From: Lactiplantibacillus brownii
GTDB lineage: Bacteria; Bacillota; Bacilli; Lactobacillales; Lactobacillaceae
NCBI RefSeq assembly: GCF_031085375.1
Contig: NZ_JAVCWF010000001.1
Location: 1,736,001 to 1,800,000 of the forward strand
Direction of reading: 5' to 3'
DNA: 64,000 nucleotides
Position 1 is the stretch's first letter, and every line of letters starts with the position of its first letter. This document shows, in pieces, positions 56,200 to 64,000 of the stretch. Below the pieces are notes generated by a model. It did no database searches. It saw only the letters and a program-made list of their open reading frames with translations, and was not told the origin of the DNA. Made by a program: the position numbers and the translations under genes.

Positions 56200-57552
56200 A
56201 TGAAGACCCACTTATCTGGACGTAACCTGCTATTTATCGGCACTATGTTGTTTGGGCTATTTTTTGGCGCGGGAAATTTGATTTTTCCAATCTTTCTCGG
56301 TCAGCAAGCCGGTAAAAACTTAATTCCTGCTGTCATTGGCTTACTGATCACTGGGATTGGTCTGCCACTCCTCGGCGTCATCGGAATTGGCTTAACGCGT
56401 AGTGCCGGCGTTTTTGAGCTTGCCAGTCTGGTTAGCCGCCCCTATGCAACGGTCTTTACGGTGGTCCTTTATTTGACGCTCGGACCACTTTTTGCAATGC
56501 CTAGACTCGCCACGACCGCTTTTCAAATTGGCTTAGCTCCTTTTTTAGCCAAATCACAACAAACATGGGCTTTGTTAGCGTTCTCTCTACTATTCTTCAT
56601 GATGACTTGGGGACTGGCACGCAATCCTGGCAAAATCATGACTTATATTGGGAAGTGGCTGACGCCGCTATTTCTAATCCTATTAGGCAGCCTCATGGCG
56701 TTTGCACTGTTCAAGCCACTCGGAAGCTTCAATGTGGCGGCTCAAGGCGCCTACGCAACTAGTCCGGGATTGGCCGGCTTTACGGAAGGCTATAATACAA
56801 TGGACGCTTTGGCCTCACTGGCTTTTGGGATCGTGGTTGTGGATGCCATTCGTGAACTGGGAGTGACCGAACCCGGACAAATTGCCACCGATACCATCAA
56901 AGCCGGCCTCATCAGTATGACTTTAATGGGCGTCATCTATACCTTGCTGGCCATGATTGGGACCTTGAGTCTAGGAAAATTTCACGCAGCGGCTAACGGT
57001 GGTGTTACCCTAGCACAATTAGCACACTATTATTTTGGCAACTTCGGCAACGCCTTACTTGCACTGATCGTAATCATCGCTTGTTTGAAAACGGCAGTTG
57101 GCTTAACTTCCGCTTTTGGGGAAACATTACATGACCGCTTTCCTAAATTACCGTACGCTGGCCTAATTATTTTCGCCTGTCTAGTCCCCGCCATCCTAGC
57201 AAACATTGGTTTAACGCAATTAATCAGCTATTCAACGCCGGTTTTGATGCTCCTCTATCCACTGGCAATCGTTCTGATACTGCTAGCCAGCCTCTCACCT
57301 TGGCTCGGAAAATCACGCTGGCTGTTCGCGATGACAACTGCGTGGACCATTATTCCAGCCGTTTTAGCGGGCACAGTCGCCTTACCGAACGACCTGTTAC
57401 AAAATAACTTTGGTCATTGGGTTAAAAGTATCAATAATTTGTTACCGTTGGCTAATCTAGGCCTTGGTTGGACGGTTCCTGCCTTGATTGGTCTCATTTT
57501 AGGGCTACTCGGACAGCATTGGCAAAAACGGTGGCGTCACTCATTTTCATAA
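56200..57552 (+). CDS. brnQ: Branched-chain amino acid transport protein (LIVCS family)
   Basis: Secondary Na+ or H+ symporter for Leu/Ile/Val. 450 residues with about 12 membrane helices; N-terminal FGLFFGAGNLIFPIFLGQQA (the conserved first substrate/cation-binding segment) is diagnostic. ATG 56200 is 11 bases after GGAGG; a longer frame begins within the RBS. Monocistronic. Confidence 0.93.
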   Translation: MKTHLSGRNLLFIGTMLFGLFFGAGNLIFPIFLGQQAGKNLIPAVIGLLITGIGLPLLGVIGIGLTRSAGVFELASLVSRPYATVFTVVLYLTLGPLFAMPRLATTAFQIGLAPFLAKSQQTWALLAFSLLFFMMTWGLARNPGKIMTYIGKWLTPLFLILLGSLMAFALFKPLGSFNVAAQGAYATSPGLAGFTEGYNTMDALASLAFGIVVVDAIRELGVTEPGQIATDTIKAGLISMTLMGVIYTLLAMIGTLSLGKFHAAANGGVTLAQLAHYYFGNFGNALLALIVIIACLKTAVGLTSAFGETLHDRFPKLPYAGLIIFACLVPAILANIGLTQLISYSTPVLMLLYPLAIVLILLASLSPWLGKSRWLFAMTTAWTIIPAVLAGTVALPNDLLQNNFGHWVKSINNLLPLANLGLGWTVPALIGLILGLLGQHWQKRWRHSFS

Positions 57553-57570
57553 AATTTTCAATCAAAACGA

Positions 57571-57619
57571 AACTGGCAATCGACAACTCACATCGTGAGT
57601 GTCGGTCGCCAGTTTTTTT
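57571..57619 (+). terminator. Intrinsic terminator of brnQ
   Basis: Stem AACTGGC-CGACA-CTCAC / GTGAG-TGTCG-GCCAGTT (57571-57612), then seven T. Confidence 0.9.
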
Positions 57620-57623
57620 GCAA

Positions 57624-57670
57624 AATAAAAAACGTAGTATTTCGGTGTGGGCACGGCGAAACGCTACGTT
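57624..57670 (-). terminator. Intrinsic terminator of rlmA
   Basis: Stem AACGTAG-TTTCG / CGAAA-CTACGTT (57631-57670) around GTGTGGGCAC, followed by TTTTTATTTTG on the minus strand. Confidence 0.8.
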
Positions 57671-57785
57671 AATGAAGTACAACTCGGTAGTCACCAACGA
57701 CGTTAATCGATGTTAGCTACCAAACGATTTCTCAAAGGTTATCTTAACACCCAGTAAACAATCATGCAAGCAGCCTTACACTCAT

Positions 57786-58637
57786 TTAGCGCGTCATTGT
57801 TAACAGACTCACATCCACAGTGATCTTAGACAGGCCCGTTGTCTTGGCCGCAGCCAAGCTAGCGGCCGTGGCACCCCAATGTAGCGGCGTCATCACCATT
57901 AAGTCAGCGAAATCAACGGTGCTTAGATCAAATTCATAGTGAATCCGTTGTTGCGTCGCCTGCGGATAATGTTGTTTAAACAAGTCAATCACGCGGTCAT
58001 TATTGTACGTGTATTGCCGATCCGTGGGGTCAAACAGCAAGTGACGAAGTTCAATAAGATAATCAGAATTAGGCACGACCTTTAATAATTTGCCGCCAGG
58101 TGCTAATACCCGCTCGAATTCTTGATAGGCAGACGGTGAGAACACATCCATGATGGCGGTAAACGCACGCGCCGTAAAGGGCAGCTGTGCTAAATCAGCT
58201 ACGCAAAAATACGCTGGTGTCACTAATTGCGTCGCCAAATTCACTCCCGCCTTACTAATATCGAAGCCAATGCCAACATCTTGTGGTTGCCGGTGCAGTG
58301 CCAACAAGTCCGCTAATGGCGTACCTTCCCCACTCCCAATATCTAAAATTCGTTGTGGTTGCGCCGCTAATTGGTCATTGATTGCCGTGACGATTGGCCG
58401 GAAGAACCCAGCTTGTAAAATACGCCGGCGCGCCGCTAACATGGCCGCGTCATATTCACTTTGCACTTGATGCGTCAAAAAATAAAGCGTCCCTTTTTTT
58501 GAAAAATCTAGCTGATGACCGTTAGAACACTTGAGACTGTGGCCTTCAACGGCCATATAAGGTTGGTCACAAACTAGGCAACGGAACAGGCCTAAATTTT
58601 TTTGGACAAAAGCAACCCCTTGATCGATTTTCTTCAC
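57786..58637 (-). CDS. rlmA: 23S rRNA (guanine-N1)-methyltransferase RlmA(II)-like
   Basis: Methylates G748 (Gram-positive RlmAII) or G745; zinc ribbon CLVCDQ...CSNGH at about 20-42, then Rossmann SAM-binding ILDIGSGEGTPL (about 96-107), GFDISKAGV and MDVFSPSAYQEFERVL. 283 residues. GTG 58637 lies 10 bases after GAGAG; a longer frame from ATG 58673 lacks an RBS. RlmAII versus RlmAI cannot be separated by eye; methylation at 748 affects tylosin and related macrolides. Confidence 0.9.
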   Translation of the reverse strand: MKKIDQGVAFVQKNLGLFRCLVCDQPYMAVEGHSLKCSNGHQLDFSKKGTLYFLTHQVQSEYDAAMLAARRRILQAGFFRPIVTAINDQLAAQPQRILDIGSGEGTPLADLLALHRQPQDVGIGFDISKAGVNLATQLVTPAYFCVADLAQLPFTARAFTAIMDVFSPSAYQEFERVLAPGGKLLKVVPNSDYLIELRHLLFDPTDRQYTYNNDRVIDLFKQHYPQATQQRIHYEFDLSTVDFADLMVMTPLHWGATAASLAAAKTTGLSKITVDVSLLTMTR

Positions 58638-58917
58638 TGTTTTCACACTCTCTAACTGTATTAAATTAATCATACCATATCACAAATTGATTCATGACTA
58701 TCGCCGCTAATCAACACGTTTTAGCCCAACCACAGGGTAAGCTAAAACTATTCTGGTAAATCGCTGAACGTTACAATTTTGTCTCAGAAGCAAAATAAGT
58801 GCAATTACTATTTGGCTATGCTATCTTAAATAACGTTCTAAAAAACAACTAAAGTTAATTCAAATTATTTGGTCGCGAATTGCAACTCATTCAAGCTTGC
58901 AAAGGAGCACAGATAAT
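58638..58917. other. Intergenic region between rlmA and rpsN, with rpsN promoter
   Basis: No gene. A perfect 8-bp inverted repeat GTTTTAGC (58718-58725) / GCTAAAAC (58741-58748) is present. Extended -10 TGC-TATCTT (58822-58827) is the likely rpsN promoter, giving a 90-base leader. I looked for a Zur-type operator and did not find a convincing one. Confidence 0.45.
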
Positions 58918-59187
58918 ATGGCTAAAAAGTCAAAAATTGCTAAAGAACGGCGTATTGAAGCGACCGTTGCCCGTTACGCTGCTAAGCGTGCGGAAATGAA
59001 AGCTGCCGGTGATTACGCCGGTTTGGCAACCTTACCAAGGAACGCGTCCCCTGTTCGTATCCACCGACGTGATTCCCTAGATGGTCGACCACATGCTTAC
59101 CTACGAAAGTTCGGGATGTCCCGTTTAAACTTCCGCCGGTTAGCTCATCAAGGTCAAATCCCTGGCGTCAGAAAAGCCAGCTGGTAA
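58918..59187 (+). CDS. rpsN: 30S ribosomal protein S14, zinc-independent paralogue
   Basis: 89-residue long-form S14: [20 protein letters not shown], then a C-terminal half [31 protein letters not shown] with no Cys ligands, unlike the 61-residue zinc form usually in the spc operon. This is the C- (zinc-free) paralogue, which can replace the zinc form when zinc is scarce. ATG 58918 is 9 bases after AAAGGAG. Isolated from other ribosomal genes. Confidence 0.95.
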   Translation: MAKKSKIAKERRIEATVARYAAKRAEMKAAGDYAGLATLPRNASPVRIHRRDSLDGRPHAYLRKFGMSRLNFRRLAHQGQIPGVRKASW

Positions 59188-59199
59188 AAATGCGTGATA

Positions 59200-59229
59200 A
59201 AAGCGCTTGGAAAATTCCAGGCGCTTTTT
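59200..59229. terminator. Terminator of rpsN
   Basis: Stem AAAGCGC-TGGAA / TTCCA-GCGCTTT (59200-59227), loop AA, then T run on the plus strand. Its minus side is also T-containing, so it may also serve the convergent AI-2E gene. Confidence 0.85.
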
Positions 59230-59258
59230 GTGTGCTGTTTTTAGCTGTTAACACAGCC

Positions 59259-60404
59259 CTAACTATCGTCTGATCCAGTGTCTTTAGGCTCATATAGTCC
59301 CGATTGTGTTTGATACCAGGTAAAGAGATGGGTGATCAAGACTTTCAAGATGGCATAACCAGGAATCCCAAAAATAACTCCCATGAGGCCAAAAATCTTA
59401 CCCGCGGCTAACAAAACAATCAGAATCGTCACGGGATGAATTGCCAAACTGCTCCCTAAAACTAATGGTGAGATTACTCGGCCTTCAATCGTTTGTTCAA
59501 TGACAAACACGATCAAGACTTTCACTAACATCCATGGTGAGATCACCATGGCGATCACTACTGACGGTACCATGGCTAAAAATGAACCAAGATAAGGAAT
59601 CAAGTTTAAGATACCGGCCGCAATGCCTAAGGTCAACGCAAACTTTAACCCAATGACCCAGTAACCGATCGCAAACATCACTGCCACAAAGAATGCGACC
59701 GTCAATTGACCACGAATATAGTTACTGACTTGCGTATTAATTTCAGTCAACACCTGTAGAAAACTGGCGCGCCCTTTGGTTGGAATGAACTTTGCCAAAT
59801 ATTTCGGCAAGCGATGACCATCTTTGAGTAAATAGAAAAGAATGAACGGCATCGTAATCAGCCCAATCACAATCGTCGTCACGGTGCTGACCACGGTCGT
59901 AATCGACGACACCGTACTCGTTAAATATTTGGTGACACGACTACTTAACAACTTACTAGCAGAGGTGTTCCACTGCTCCAACTGATCCCGCAACCCTGAC
60001 AATTTCGGATCATTCAACCATTGATTGATCTCATTGCTAGCATTTTTCCAATACTTGGGCCAATCGTTTATGATCGCTAAAGTTTGAGTTCGAATGGTTG
60101 GAATAATTGCCACAATCCCCCAAATAAGCAAGCCTAAAATAATGATAAAAAGCACTGTAATCGTTAAGGTGCGATGAATATGATAGCTCGTCTCTAACCG
60201 ATCCACGAGCGGATTCATAAGATAATACAGGACCCCGGCTAAGATGACGGGCAACCCGACAATACTAAAAAACTGACGGACTGGCGTGAGCAACCAATCC
60301 ACCTGCTTACCTAAAAAGAAGCACGCTAAGATCAGTAGTATGATCACCAAAATTCGAATCGTGCGCGAACTCATCAATCCTGCGCCAACTGGTTTATTTT
60401 TCAA
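59259..60404 (-). CDS. AI-2E family transporter (PerM/TqsA/YdiK family)
   Basis: 381 residues with about eight membrane helices and two re-entrant regions; typical phrases are LLTPVRQFFSIVGLPVILAG, QVSNYIRGQLTVAFFVAVMF, YLGSFLAMVPSVVIAMV and IEGRVISPLVLGSSLAIHPV. The family was named for AI-2 export but includes ion transporters (Na+/H+ exchange), so the substrate is open. Start TTG 60404 lies 9 bases after AAGGGGG. Directly downstream of, and probably co-transcribed with, the EIIA-like gene. Confidence 0.9.
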   Translation of the reverse strand: MKNKPVGAGLMSSRTIRILVIILLILACFFLGKQVDWLLTPVRQFFSIVGLPVILAGVLYYLMNPLVDRLETSYHIHRTLTITVLFIIILGLLIWGIVAIIPTIRTQTLAIINDWPKYWKNASNEINQWLNDPKLSGLRDQLEQWNTSASKLLSSRVTKYLTSTVSSITTVVSTVTTIVIGLITMPFILFYLLKDGHRLPKYLAKFIPTKGRASFLQVLTEINTQVSNYIRGQLTVAFFVAVMFAIGYWVIGLKFALTLGIAAGILNLIPYLGSFLAMVPSVVIAMVISPWMLVKVLIVFVIEQTIEGRVISPLVLGSSLAIHPVTILIVLLAAGKIFGLMGVIFGIPGYAILKVLITHLFTWYQTQSGLYEPKDTGSDDS

Positions 60405-60421
60405 TCAGCAGCACCCCCTTG

Positions 60422-60784
60422 TTATGGTTCGTAAGTAATGACGCTCCCAACTTTTATCGTGGGCAAATTCGTTGGGGTCAAGTAAATGCCGTTGGCCAAC
60501 GGTTTGGCTGGAACGGCCGTAAAATACAACGTCGCGTGACCAATCGTTGCGAGATTAGCACCCACCAGTGGACCCACATAGGCCATCGTATAAGCCTGAT
60601 CGTCAATCTTAAGCGTACTACCCACATGCAAACTCAAACTCGTGAGTGGTGCATTGAATTGCTGAATCACCGCAATTTGTTGCAAGGACGCCGTGGCAGT
60701 TTCATCAAATAAAATCAAAATTGGCTCATCGGGTGACACAGCTTGTGGCCCAATGGCTTTTACAGTTGCGGTCGTGGTCATCAT
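60422..60784 (-). CDS. EIIA-glucitol-like protein lacking the phospho-histidine
   Basis: 120 residues of the PTS glucitol/sorbitol-specific EIIA fold: TVKAIGPQAVSPDEPILILF (N-terminal strands), AYTMAYVGPLVGANLATIGH and ATLYF, and a C-terminal PGSV-like GSVITYEP. In the E. coli SrlB protein (from memory) the phosphorylated residue is His43 in FIHCHG; the aligned stretch here is VIQQFN, so Gln41 replaces it, and there is no His between residues 30 and 50. No EIIB, EIIC or sugar dehydrogenase genes are near. It may be a non-phosphorylated relic with another role, paired with the AI-2E transporter 17 bases downstream. ATG 60784 follows GGAGTT. Confidence 0.7.
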   Translation of the reverse strand: MMTTTATVKAIGPQAVSPDEPILILFDETATASLQQIAVIQQFNAPLTSLSLHVGSTLKIDDQAYTMAYVGPLVGANLATIGHATLYFTAVPAKPLANGIYLTPTNLPTIKVGSVITYEP

Positions 60785-60816
60785 TACAGAACTCCATTCT
60801 ATCTTTTAATAGCCTA

Positions 60817-60847
60817 ATTGTAGCATAGCAACCAACCTCAGTGTCAA
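60817..60847 (-). promoter_or_regulatory. Promoter of the EIIA-like/AI-2E operon
   Basis: TTGACA (60842-60847) and extended -10 TGC-TACAAT (60817-60822), spacer 19, divergent from the pgl promoter. Confidence 0.55.
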
Positions 60848-60871
60848 TTTGTCATCGCTTACAAGTAAACG

Positions 60872-60885
60872 AATTATGCTATACT
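60872..60885 (+). promoter_or_regulatory. Extended -10 promoter of pgl
   Basis: TTATGC-TATACT (TATACT 60880-60885), upstream -35 weak (CTTACA). Leader about 22 bases. Confidence 0.5.
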
Positions 60886-60914
60886 GAAAATATTAACTGA
60901 GGAGGTTTTTTTGG

Positions 60915-61940
60915 ATGCAAGAAAAAATTTTATTTGGGACTTATACTAAAAAAACAAGTCAAGGCATCTATCAAGGTACCTTGGATACCACTGCAAAAAC
61001 ATTAACCAATGACGGGTTACTCGCCAAGACGAACAACCCGACTTACTTAGCACGTTCTGCCAAGCAACGATTATACAGTGTCGATAAGGTCGACGATCAA
61101 GGCGGTGTCGCCGCCTGGCAACTTGACGGTGATCAGGCGAACAAGTTGAACGCCGTCGTCGCTCCTGGGACGCCACCCGCCTATGTTGCGGTGGACGAAG
61201 CCCGTCAACTCGTCTACAGCGCTAATTATCATAAAGGTACCGCCAGCGTTTTAAAAATCGCAGACAACGGTGAATTGGCACTTGTTGACCAAATTAAGCA
61301 TACCGGTAATGGTCCCCGCCCTGAACAAGACAGTTCCCACATCCACTACACGGATTTAACTCCCGATAATCGCCTCGTCGCCATCGACCTAGGTAGTGAC
61401 AAGGTTTATGTCTACAATGTGAGTGACGCTGGCAAGTTGTCCGAGCAATCCGTTTTAACCATGCCAGCCGGCTTTGGCCCAAGACATTTAGTCTTCACAC
61501 CGGATGGTCAACATGCCCTCTTAGCCGGTGAATTATCGAGCAAGGTTGCCACATTGACCTATGATCAAGCAACTGGGCAATTCACTCAAACCGCAATCAT
61601 CGAGACGATTCCCGCCGACTACAGCGAACATAATGGTGCCGCCGCAATCCGTTTGAGCCGTGATGGTCATTTTCTTTACGTTTCAAACCGTGGCTACAAT
61701 TCGTTGGCAGTCTTTGCGGTGGATAACGAGGCCAAATTGACCCCAATCCAACAAATCAGTACCGAAGGCGATTTTCCGCGCGACTTTGATTTAGATCCAA
61801 CCGAAGCTTTCGTGGTCGTCGTCAATCAAAATACGGACAATGCAACTTTGTATGCTCGTGATCTAGAAACTGGTAAACTGAGCTTATTACAAAAAGATGT
61901 CGCCGTTCCCGAAGGCGTTTGCGTCTTATTTTCAAAATAA
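60915..61940 (+). CDS. pgl: 6-phosphogluconolactonase, seven-bladed propeller (YbhE/YkgB type)
   Basis: Hydrolyses 6-phosphogluconolactone in the oxidative pentose phosphate pathway. 341 residues; blade repeats show PTYLARSAKQRLYSVD, PAYVAVDEARQLVYSANYHK, IHYTDLTPDNRLVAIDLGSD, GPRHLVFTPDGQHALLAGEL and AAIRLSRDGHFLYVSNRGYN. ATG 60915 lies after GAGGAGG. Followed closely by cutC, with a cotranscribed layout (14-base gap). Confidence 0.92.
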   Translation: MQEKILFGTYTKKTSQGIYQGTLDTTAKTLTNDGLLAKTNNPTYLARSAKQRLYSVDKVDDQGGVAAWQLDGDQANKLNAVVAPGTPPAYVAVDEARQLVYSANYHKGTASVLKIADNGELALVDQIKHTGNGPRPEQDSSHIHYTDLTPDNRLVAIDLGSDKVYVYNVSDAGKLSEQSVLTMPAGFGPRHLVFTPDGQHALLAGELSSKVATLTYDQATGQFTQTAIIETIPADYSEHNGAAAIRLSRDGHFLYVSNRGYNSLAVFAVDNEAKLTPIQQISTEGDFPRDFDLDPTEAFVVVVNQNTDNATLYARDLETGKLSLLQKDVAVPEGVCVLFSK

Positions 61941-61954
61941 AGGATGACTCAGAC

Positions 61955-62593
61955 ATGCTATTAAAAGAAGTAGCCTTAGAAAATTATACGAATATCCCAG
62001 CTGCAGTTGCGGCAGGTGCCAAACGGATTGAACTAAATGACAATTTAGCTGTCGGTGGCACCACGGTTAGTCGCGGTGTTATGGCGGAAGCAGCGAAGTA
62101 CACCCAGGAACATGGGGTTAGCCTCGTCGCGATGATTCGCCCACGTGGTGGGAACTTTGTTTATAATGATACCGAACTAAAGATCATGGAAGCTGATTTG
62201 CTCCAAGCCCAAGCTTTGGGCGTTGACGCAGTAACTTTTGGCGCGTTAACTAAAGCTGGCAAACTTGATACCGAAGCCATGGCATTACTCGTGGGCGCTG
62301 CTGGTGGCATGAGTGTCGTTTTCCACATGGCCTTTGATGCGCTGGCCCCTGATCAACAAGCTAGCGCAATCGACTGGTTAGTTGATCACCAAGTGGACCG
62401 CATTCTCACACACGGTGGCCCATTAACCAAACCAATTGCGGCCTGTGTGCCACAACTGCAAGCAACGCTTAAATTAGCAGCCGGTCGCATTCAGATTCTG
62501 CCCGGTGGTGGCATTACTGCCGCTAATGTCGACGAATTAACAAGTACGTTGAACGTCAAACAAGCACACGGCACCAAGATAATCGCTTATTAG
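61955..62593 (+). CDS. cutC: CutC family protein
   Basis: TIM-barrel protein once linked to copper homeostasis; the true function is unsettled. 212 residues, starting MLLKEVALENYTNIPAAVAA, with AKRIELNDNLAVGGTTVSRG, IRPRGGNFVYNDTE, FGALTKAGKLD, ILTHGGP and ILPGGGI. Start ATG 61955 is 9-10 bases after AAAGGA; a longer frame overlapping pgl is rejected. Copper link is from family annotation only. Confidence 0.88.
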   Translation: MLLKEVALENYTNIPAAVAAGAKRIELNDNLAVGGTTVSRGVMAEAAKYTQEHGVSLVAMIRPRGGNFVYNDTELKIMEADLLQAQALGVDAVTFGALTKAGKLDTEAMALLVGAAGGMSVVFHMAFDALAPDQQASAIDWLVDHQVDRILTHGGPLTKPIAACVPQLQATLKLAAGRIQILPGGGITAANVDELTSTLNVKQAHGTKIIAY

Positions 62594-62615
62594 TTTGTAT
62601 TTCAAAGCAAAAAGA

Positions 62616-62725
62616 GTGGAACAAAAGGCGGTCTGCTACCGAGCATAGCCTAGAAAGTCGAATGATTGGCATTTTCAATCGTTCGACTTTCGTAGCTAGG
62701 CGGAGGTCGCAGCCTTTTGTTCCAC
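62616..62725. repeat. 110-base intergenic hairpin element
   Basis: Perfect 14-bp outer arms GTGGAACAAAAGGC (62616-62629) / GCCTTTTGTTCCAC (62712-62725), and inner 15-bp arms AAAGTCGAATGATTG (62654-62668) / CAATCGTTCGACTTT (62676-62690) with one mismatch. The middle also pairs partly (AGCCTAG / CTAGGC). Looks like a folded RNA or a mobile hairpin repeat. It lies between cutC and a terminator. Confidence 0.7.
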
Positions 62726-62752
62726 GTTTCGGCTATAACTATTAGAAATACC

Positions 62753-62788
62753 AAAATGAGTCTGGGTTTTTCCCAGACTCATTTTTTT
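62753..62788. terminator. Bidirectional terminator between cutC and rluA-like gene
   Basis: Perfect 14-bp stem AAAATGAGTCTGGG (62753-62766) / CCCAGACTCATTTT, loop of five T, with A/T runs both sides. Confidence 0.9.
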
Positions 62789-62823
62789 GGTTTCAACCCT
62801 TTTCTATCTCGTAAAATAGCCCC

Positions 62824-63708
62824 TTAACCACCAATCAGCCGGACAATATCTGGCGGTAATGGCGCAAAAGTTGTTAAATCGGCTTCAATGAATGGATCAT
62901 AAAACTGTAGCTGCATACAATGGAGCGCTTGGCGGTCAATCAACGGACTGGTCGGTCCACCGTATAATTCGTCGCCGATCAACGGATGACCAGCGTGAGC
63001 AAAATGAACCCGAATCTGATGCGTCCGCCCTGTGTGTAGTCGCACACGGACGACCGTCATTTCAGGTAACCGTTTGACAACCCAATACTCCGTCAGTGAA
63101 GCCCTTCCAGTTGGCGTAATCGTTCGTTTAATAAACGAATCAGCAGCGCGACCAATCGGTTGATCTAACCAACCATGATCCGCAACTAGGCTGCCGCTTA
63201 CGACCGCCAGATACATTTTACGCATCGCATGCGCTTTGAGCTGACGATCAATAATCGAATGTGCAAAATGATGTTTAGCAAATAACACGATACCACTTGT
63301 ATCACGATCCAATCGCGTGGTGATGTGTACGACTTCATTATCATAATGTTGGGCTTGATAGTACCCTTTGACCCGATTCGCCAGCGTATTATTCGGTAGT
63401 CGATGCGCCGGCACTGAAGCGACCCCCGCTGGCTTATTAACAATTAAATAATCGCGATCTTCATACAAAATATTCAGTGGCAATGTGGAAGGCCCTAAAT
63501 GATCGTTGCCGATCTCATCTGGCGTCACCATTGTGACCGTCTCGCCACCAGTAAGCAGTTGAATCGCTAACACCGCTCGCCCATTAACCAGGATTGCGCC
63601 GCCATGAAACTTCACCTTTTTTAATAGGCTTCGCGTCACCCCATGTTCAAAGAGTACGGTCTTAACTTTGATCGGCTCGGTGGCTGTATTTGTCCACATA
63701 AACCTCAT
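62824..63708 (-). CDS. RluA-family RNA pseudouridine synthase
   Basis: Isomerises uridine in rRNA or tRNA; site not predictable. 294 residues: N-terminal S4-like part ([30 protein letters not shown]), catalytic [19 protein letters not shown] with the active Asp, RMYLAVV-type strand, and the C-terminal [32 protein letters not shown] 63708 overlaps the nadK stop (ATGA); ATG 63699 with GAGG is a close alternative. Coupled to nadK as in many lactobacilli. Confidence 0.9.
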   Translation of the reverse strand: MRFMWTNTATEPIKVKTVLFEHGVTRSLLKKVKFHGGAILVNGRAVLAIQLLTGGETVTMVTPDEIGNDHLGPSTLPLNILYEDRDYLIVNKPAGVASVPAHRLPNNTLANRVKGYYQAQHYDNEVVHITTRLDRDTSGIVLFAKHHFAHSIIDRQLKAHAMRKMYLAVVSGSLVADHGWLDQPIGRAADSFIKRTITPTGRASLTEYWVVKRLPEMTVVRVRLHTGRTHQIRVHFAHAGHPLIGDELYGGPTSPLIDRQALHCMQLQFYDPFIEADLTTFAPLPPDIVRLIGG

Positions 63709-64000
63709 TTTTCGTCCAATCCAATGAAGGAAGTGCCAACTCGTTTCCAGAAACGGTTATGACGATGCTGGGCAAAGGCAATCCGGCGATTAGCAATGGA
63801 ATAGCAAATTTGCTGAATTGGCCGTGGCTGAGTATCCATTTGATCGGCCGTAAAAATGAAATGCGACTGTTGCTGCGGCTTGATGGTAATCGTTTCATAT
63901 GGCGCCACAATGACTGGCGATCCCAAAGTTCGGAAGACGCGGTTATTAATTGACGCAATTTCAGCCATTTGGAGCGCATCCAAACGCGGATGGATCACCG
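63705..64000 (-). CDS. nadK: NAD kinase, C-terminal part
   Basis: Only the last 98 codons are in the window; the gene continues beyond 64000. The visible part has [20 protein letters not shown] (the family HP..DA motif) and the C-terminal [20 protein letters not shown]. Phosphorylates NAD to NADP. Followed by the pseudouridine synthase gene with a 4-base overlap. Confidence 0.85.
   Translation of the reverse strand, partial: VIHPRLDALQMAEIASINNRVFRTLGSPVIVAPYETITIKPQQQSHFIFTADQMDTQPRPIQQICYSIANRRIAFAQHRHNRFWKRVGTSFIGLDEK

Overview
The window reads as chromosome of a Lactiplantibacillus plantarum-type lactic acid bacterium. The basis is a mid-40s GC impression, Gram-positive ribosome-binding sites (GGAGG/AAAGGAG), frequent extended -10 promoters (TGC-TATAAT type), a low-GC division/cell-wall (dcw) cluster with divIVA and ileS attached, a T-box leader, meso-DAP biosynthesis (dapF), Ktr potassium uptake, RNase J and RNA polymerase epsilon. 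Gene order and protein sequences agree with what I remember of L. plantarum, but no database search was possible, so the species is an inference. Many start codons below were moved inward or outward from the longest reading frame because of RBS position.

Layout. 0-10 kb, minus strand: 5' end of ftsW, typA, a three-gene operon (LDH-like protein, UPF0223 protein, inositol-monophosphatase family) and the pdhABCD pyruvate dehydrogenase operon with a promoter and a near-perfect cre box. 10-14.4 kb: def, a membrane-anchored unknown, rpoY-rnjA behind a terminator-like leader hairpin, and a diacylglycerol kinase-family gene. 14.5-21.7 kb, minus: a LysM-NlpC/P60 wall hydrolase, a Prs paralogue lacking expected catalytic residues, recD2, a TPR protein and a histidine phosphatase. 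21.8-25.5 kb is the one clearly accessory stretch: debris of a transposon with a TnsB-like transposase tail and a TnsC/ExeA-like ATPase, a truncated unknown gene, three tiny genes behind two palindrome-bearing promoters, a MazE/PemI-like antitoxin with no toxin, an XRE regulator-membrane protein pair, and large hairpin repeats. 25.5-33.2 kb, minus: ktrB-ktrA, mnmA, and the operon nudF - small membrane protein - mtnN - nifS - DUF1831, then dapF.

33.5-50.7 kb, minus, is the dcw region read from right to left: DUF3397, mraZ, rsmH, ftsL, pbp2B, mraY, murD, murG, divIB, ftsA, ftsZ, sepF, ylmG, ylmH, divIVA, then ileS under an isoleucine-type T-box. Three TGG boxes spaced exactly 10 bp lie upstream of mraZ and look like its autoregulatory operator. 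50.8-64 kb is mixed housekeeping: corA, a 40-residue DUF4044 protein, ftsK, trmL, an NAD(P)-binding protein with an inverted-repeat operator, brnQ, rlmA, a zinc-ligand-free rpsN, an AI-2E-family transporter paired with an EIIA-Gut-like protein that lacks the phospho-histidine, pgl, cutC, rluA and the 3' end of nadK.

I see no tRNA, rRNA, CRISPR array or complete mobile element. The most interesting signals are several conserved-looking proteins whose catalytic residues are replaced (Prs paralogue, LDH-like protein, EIIA-Gut-like protein), the small-gene island with palindromic operators at 23.2-24.8 kb, and a family of long hairpin repeats.
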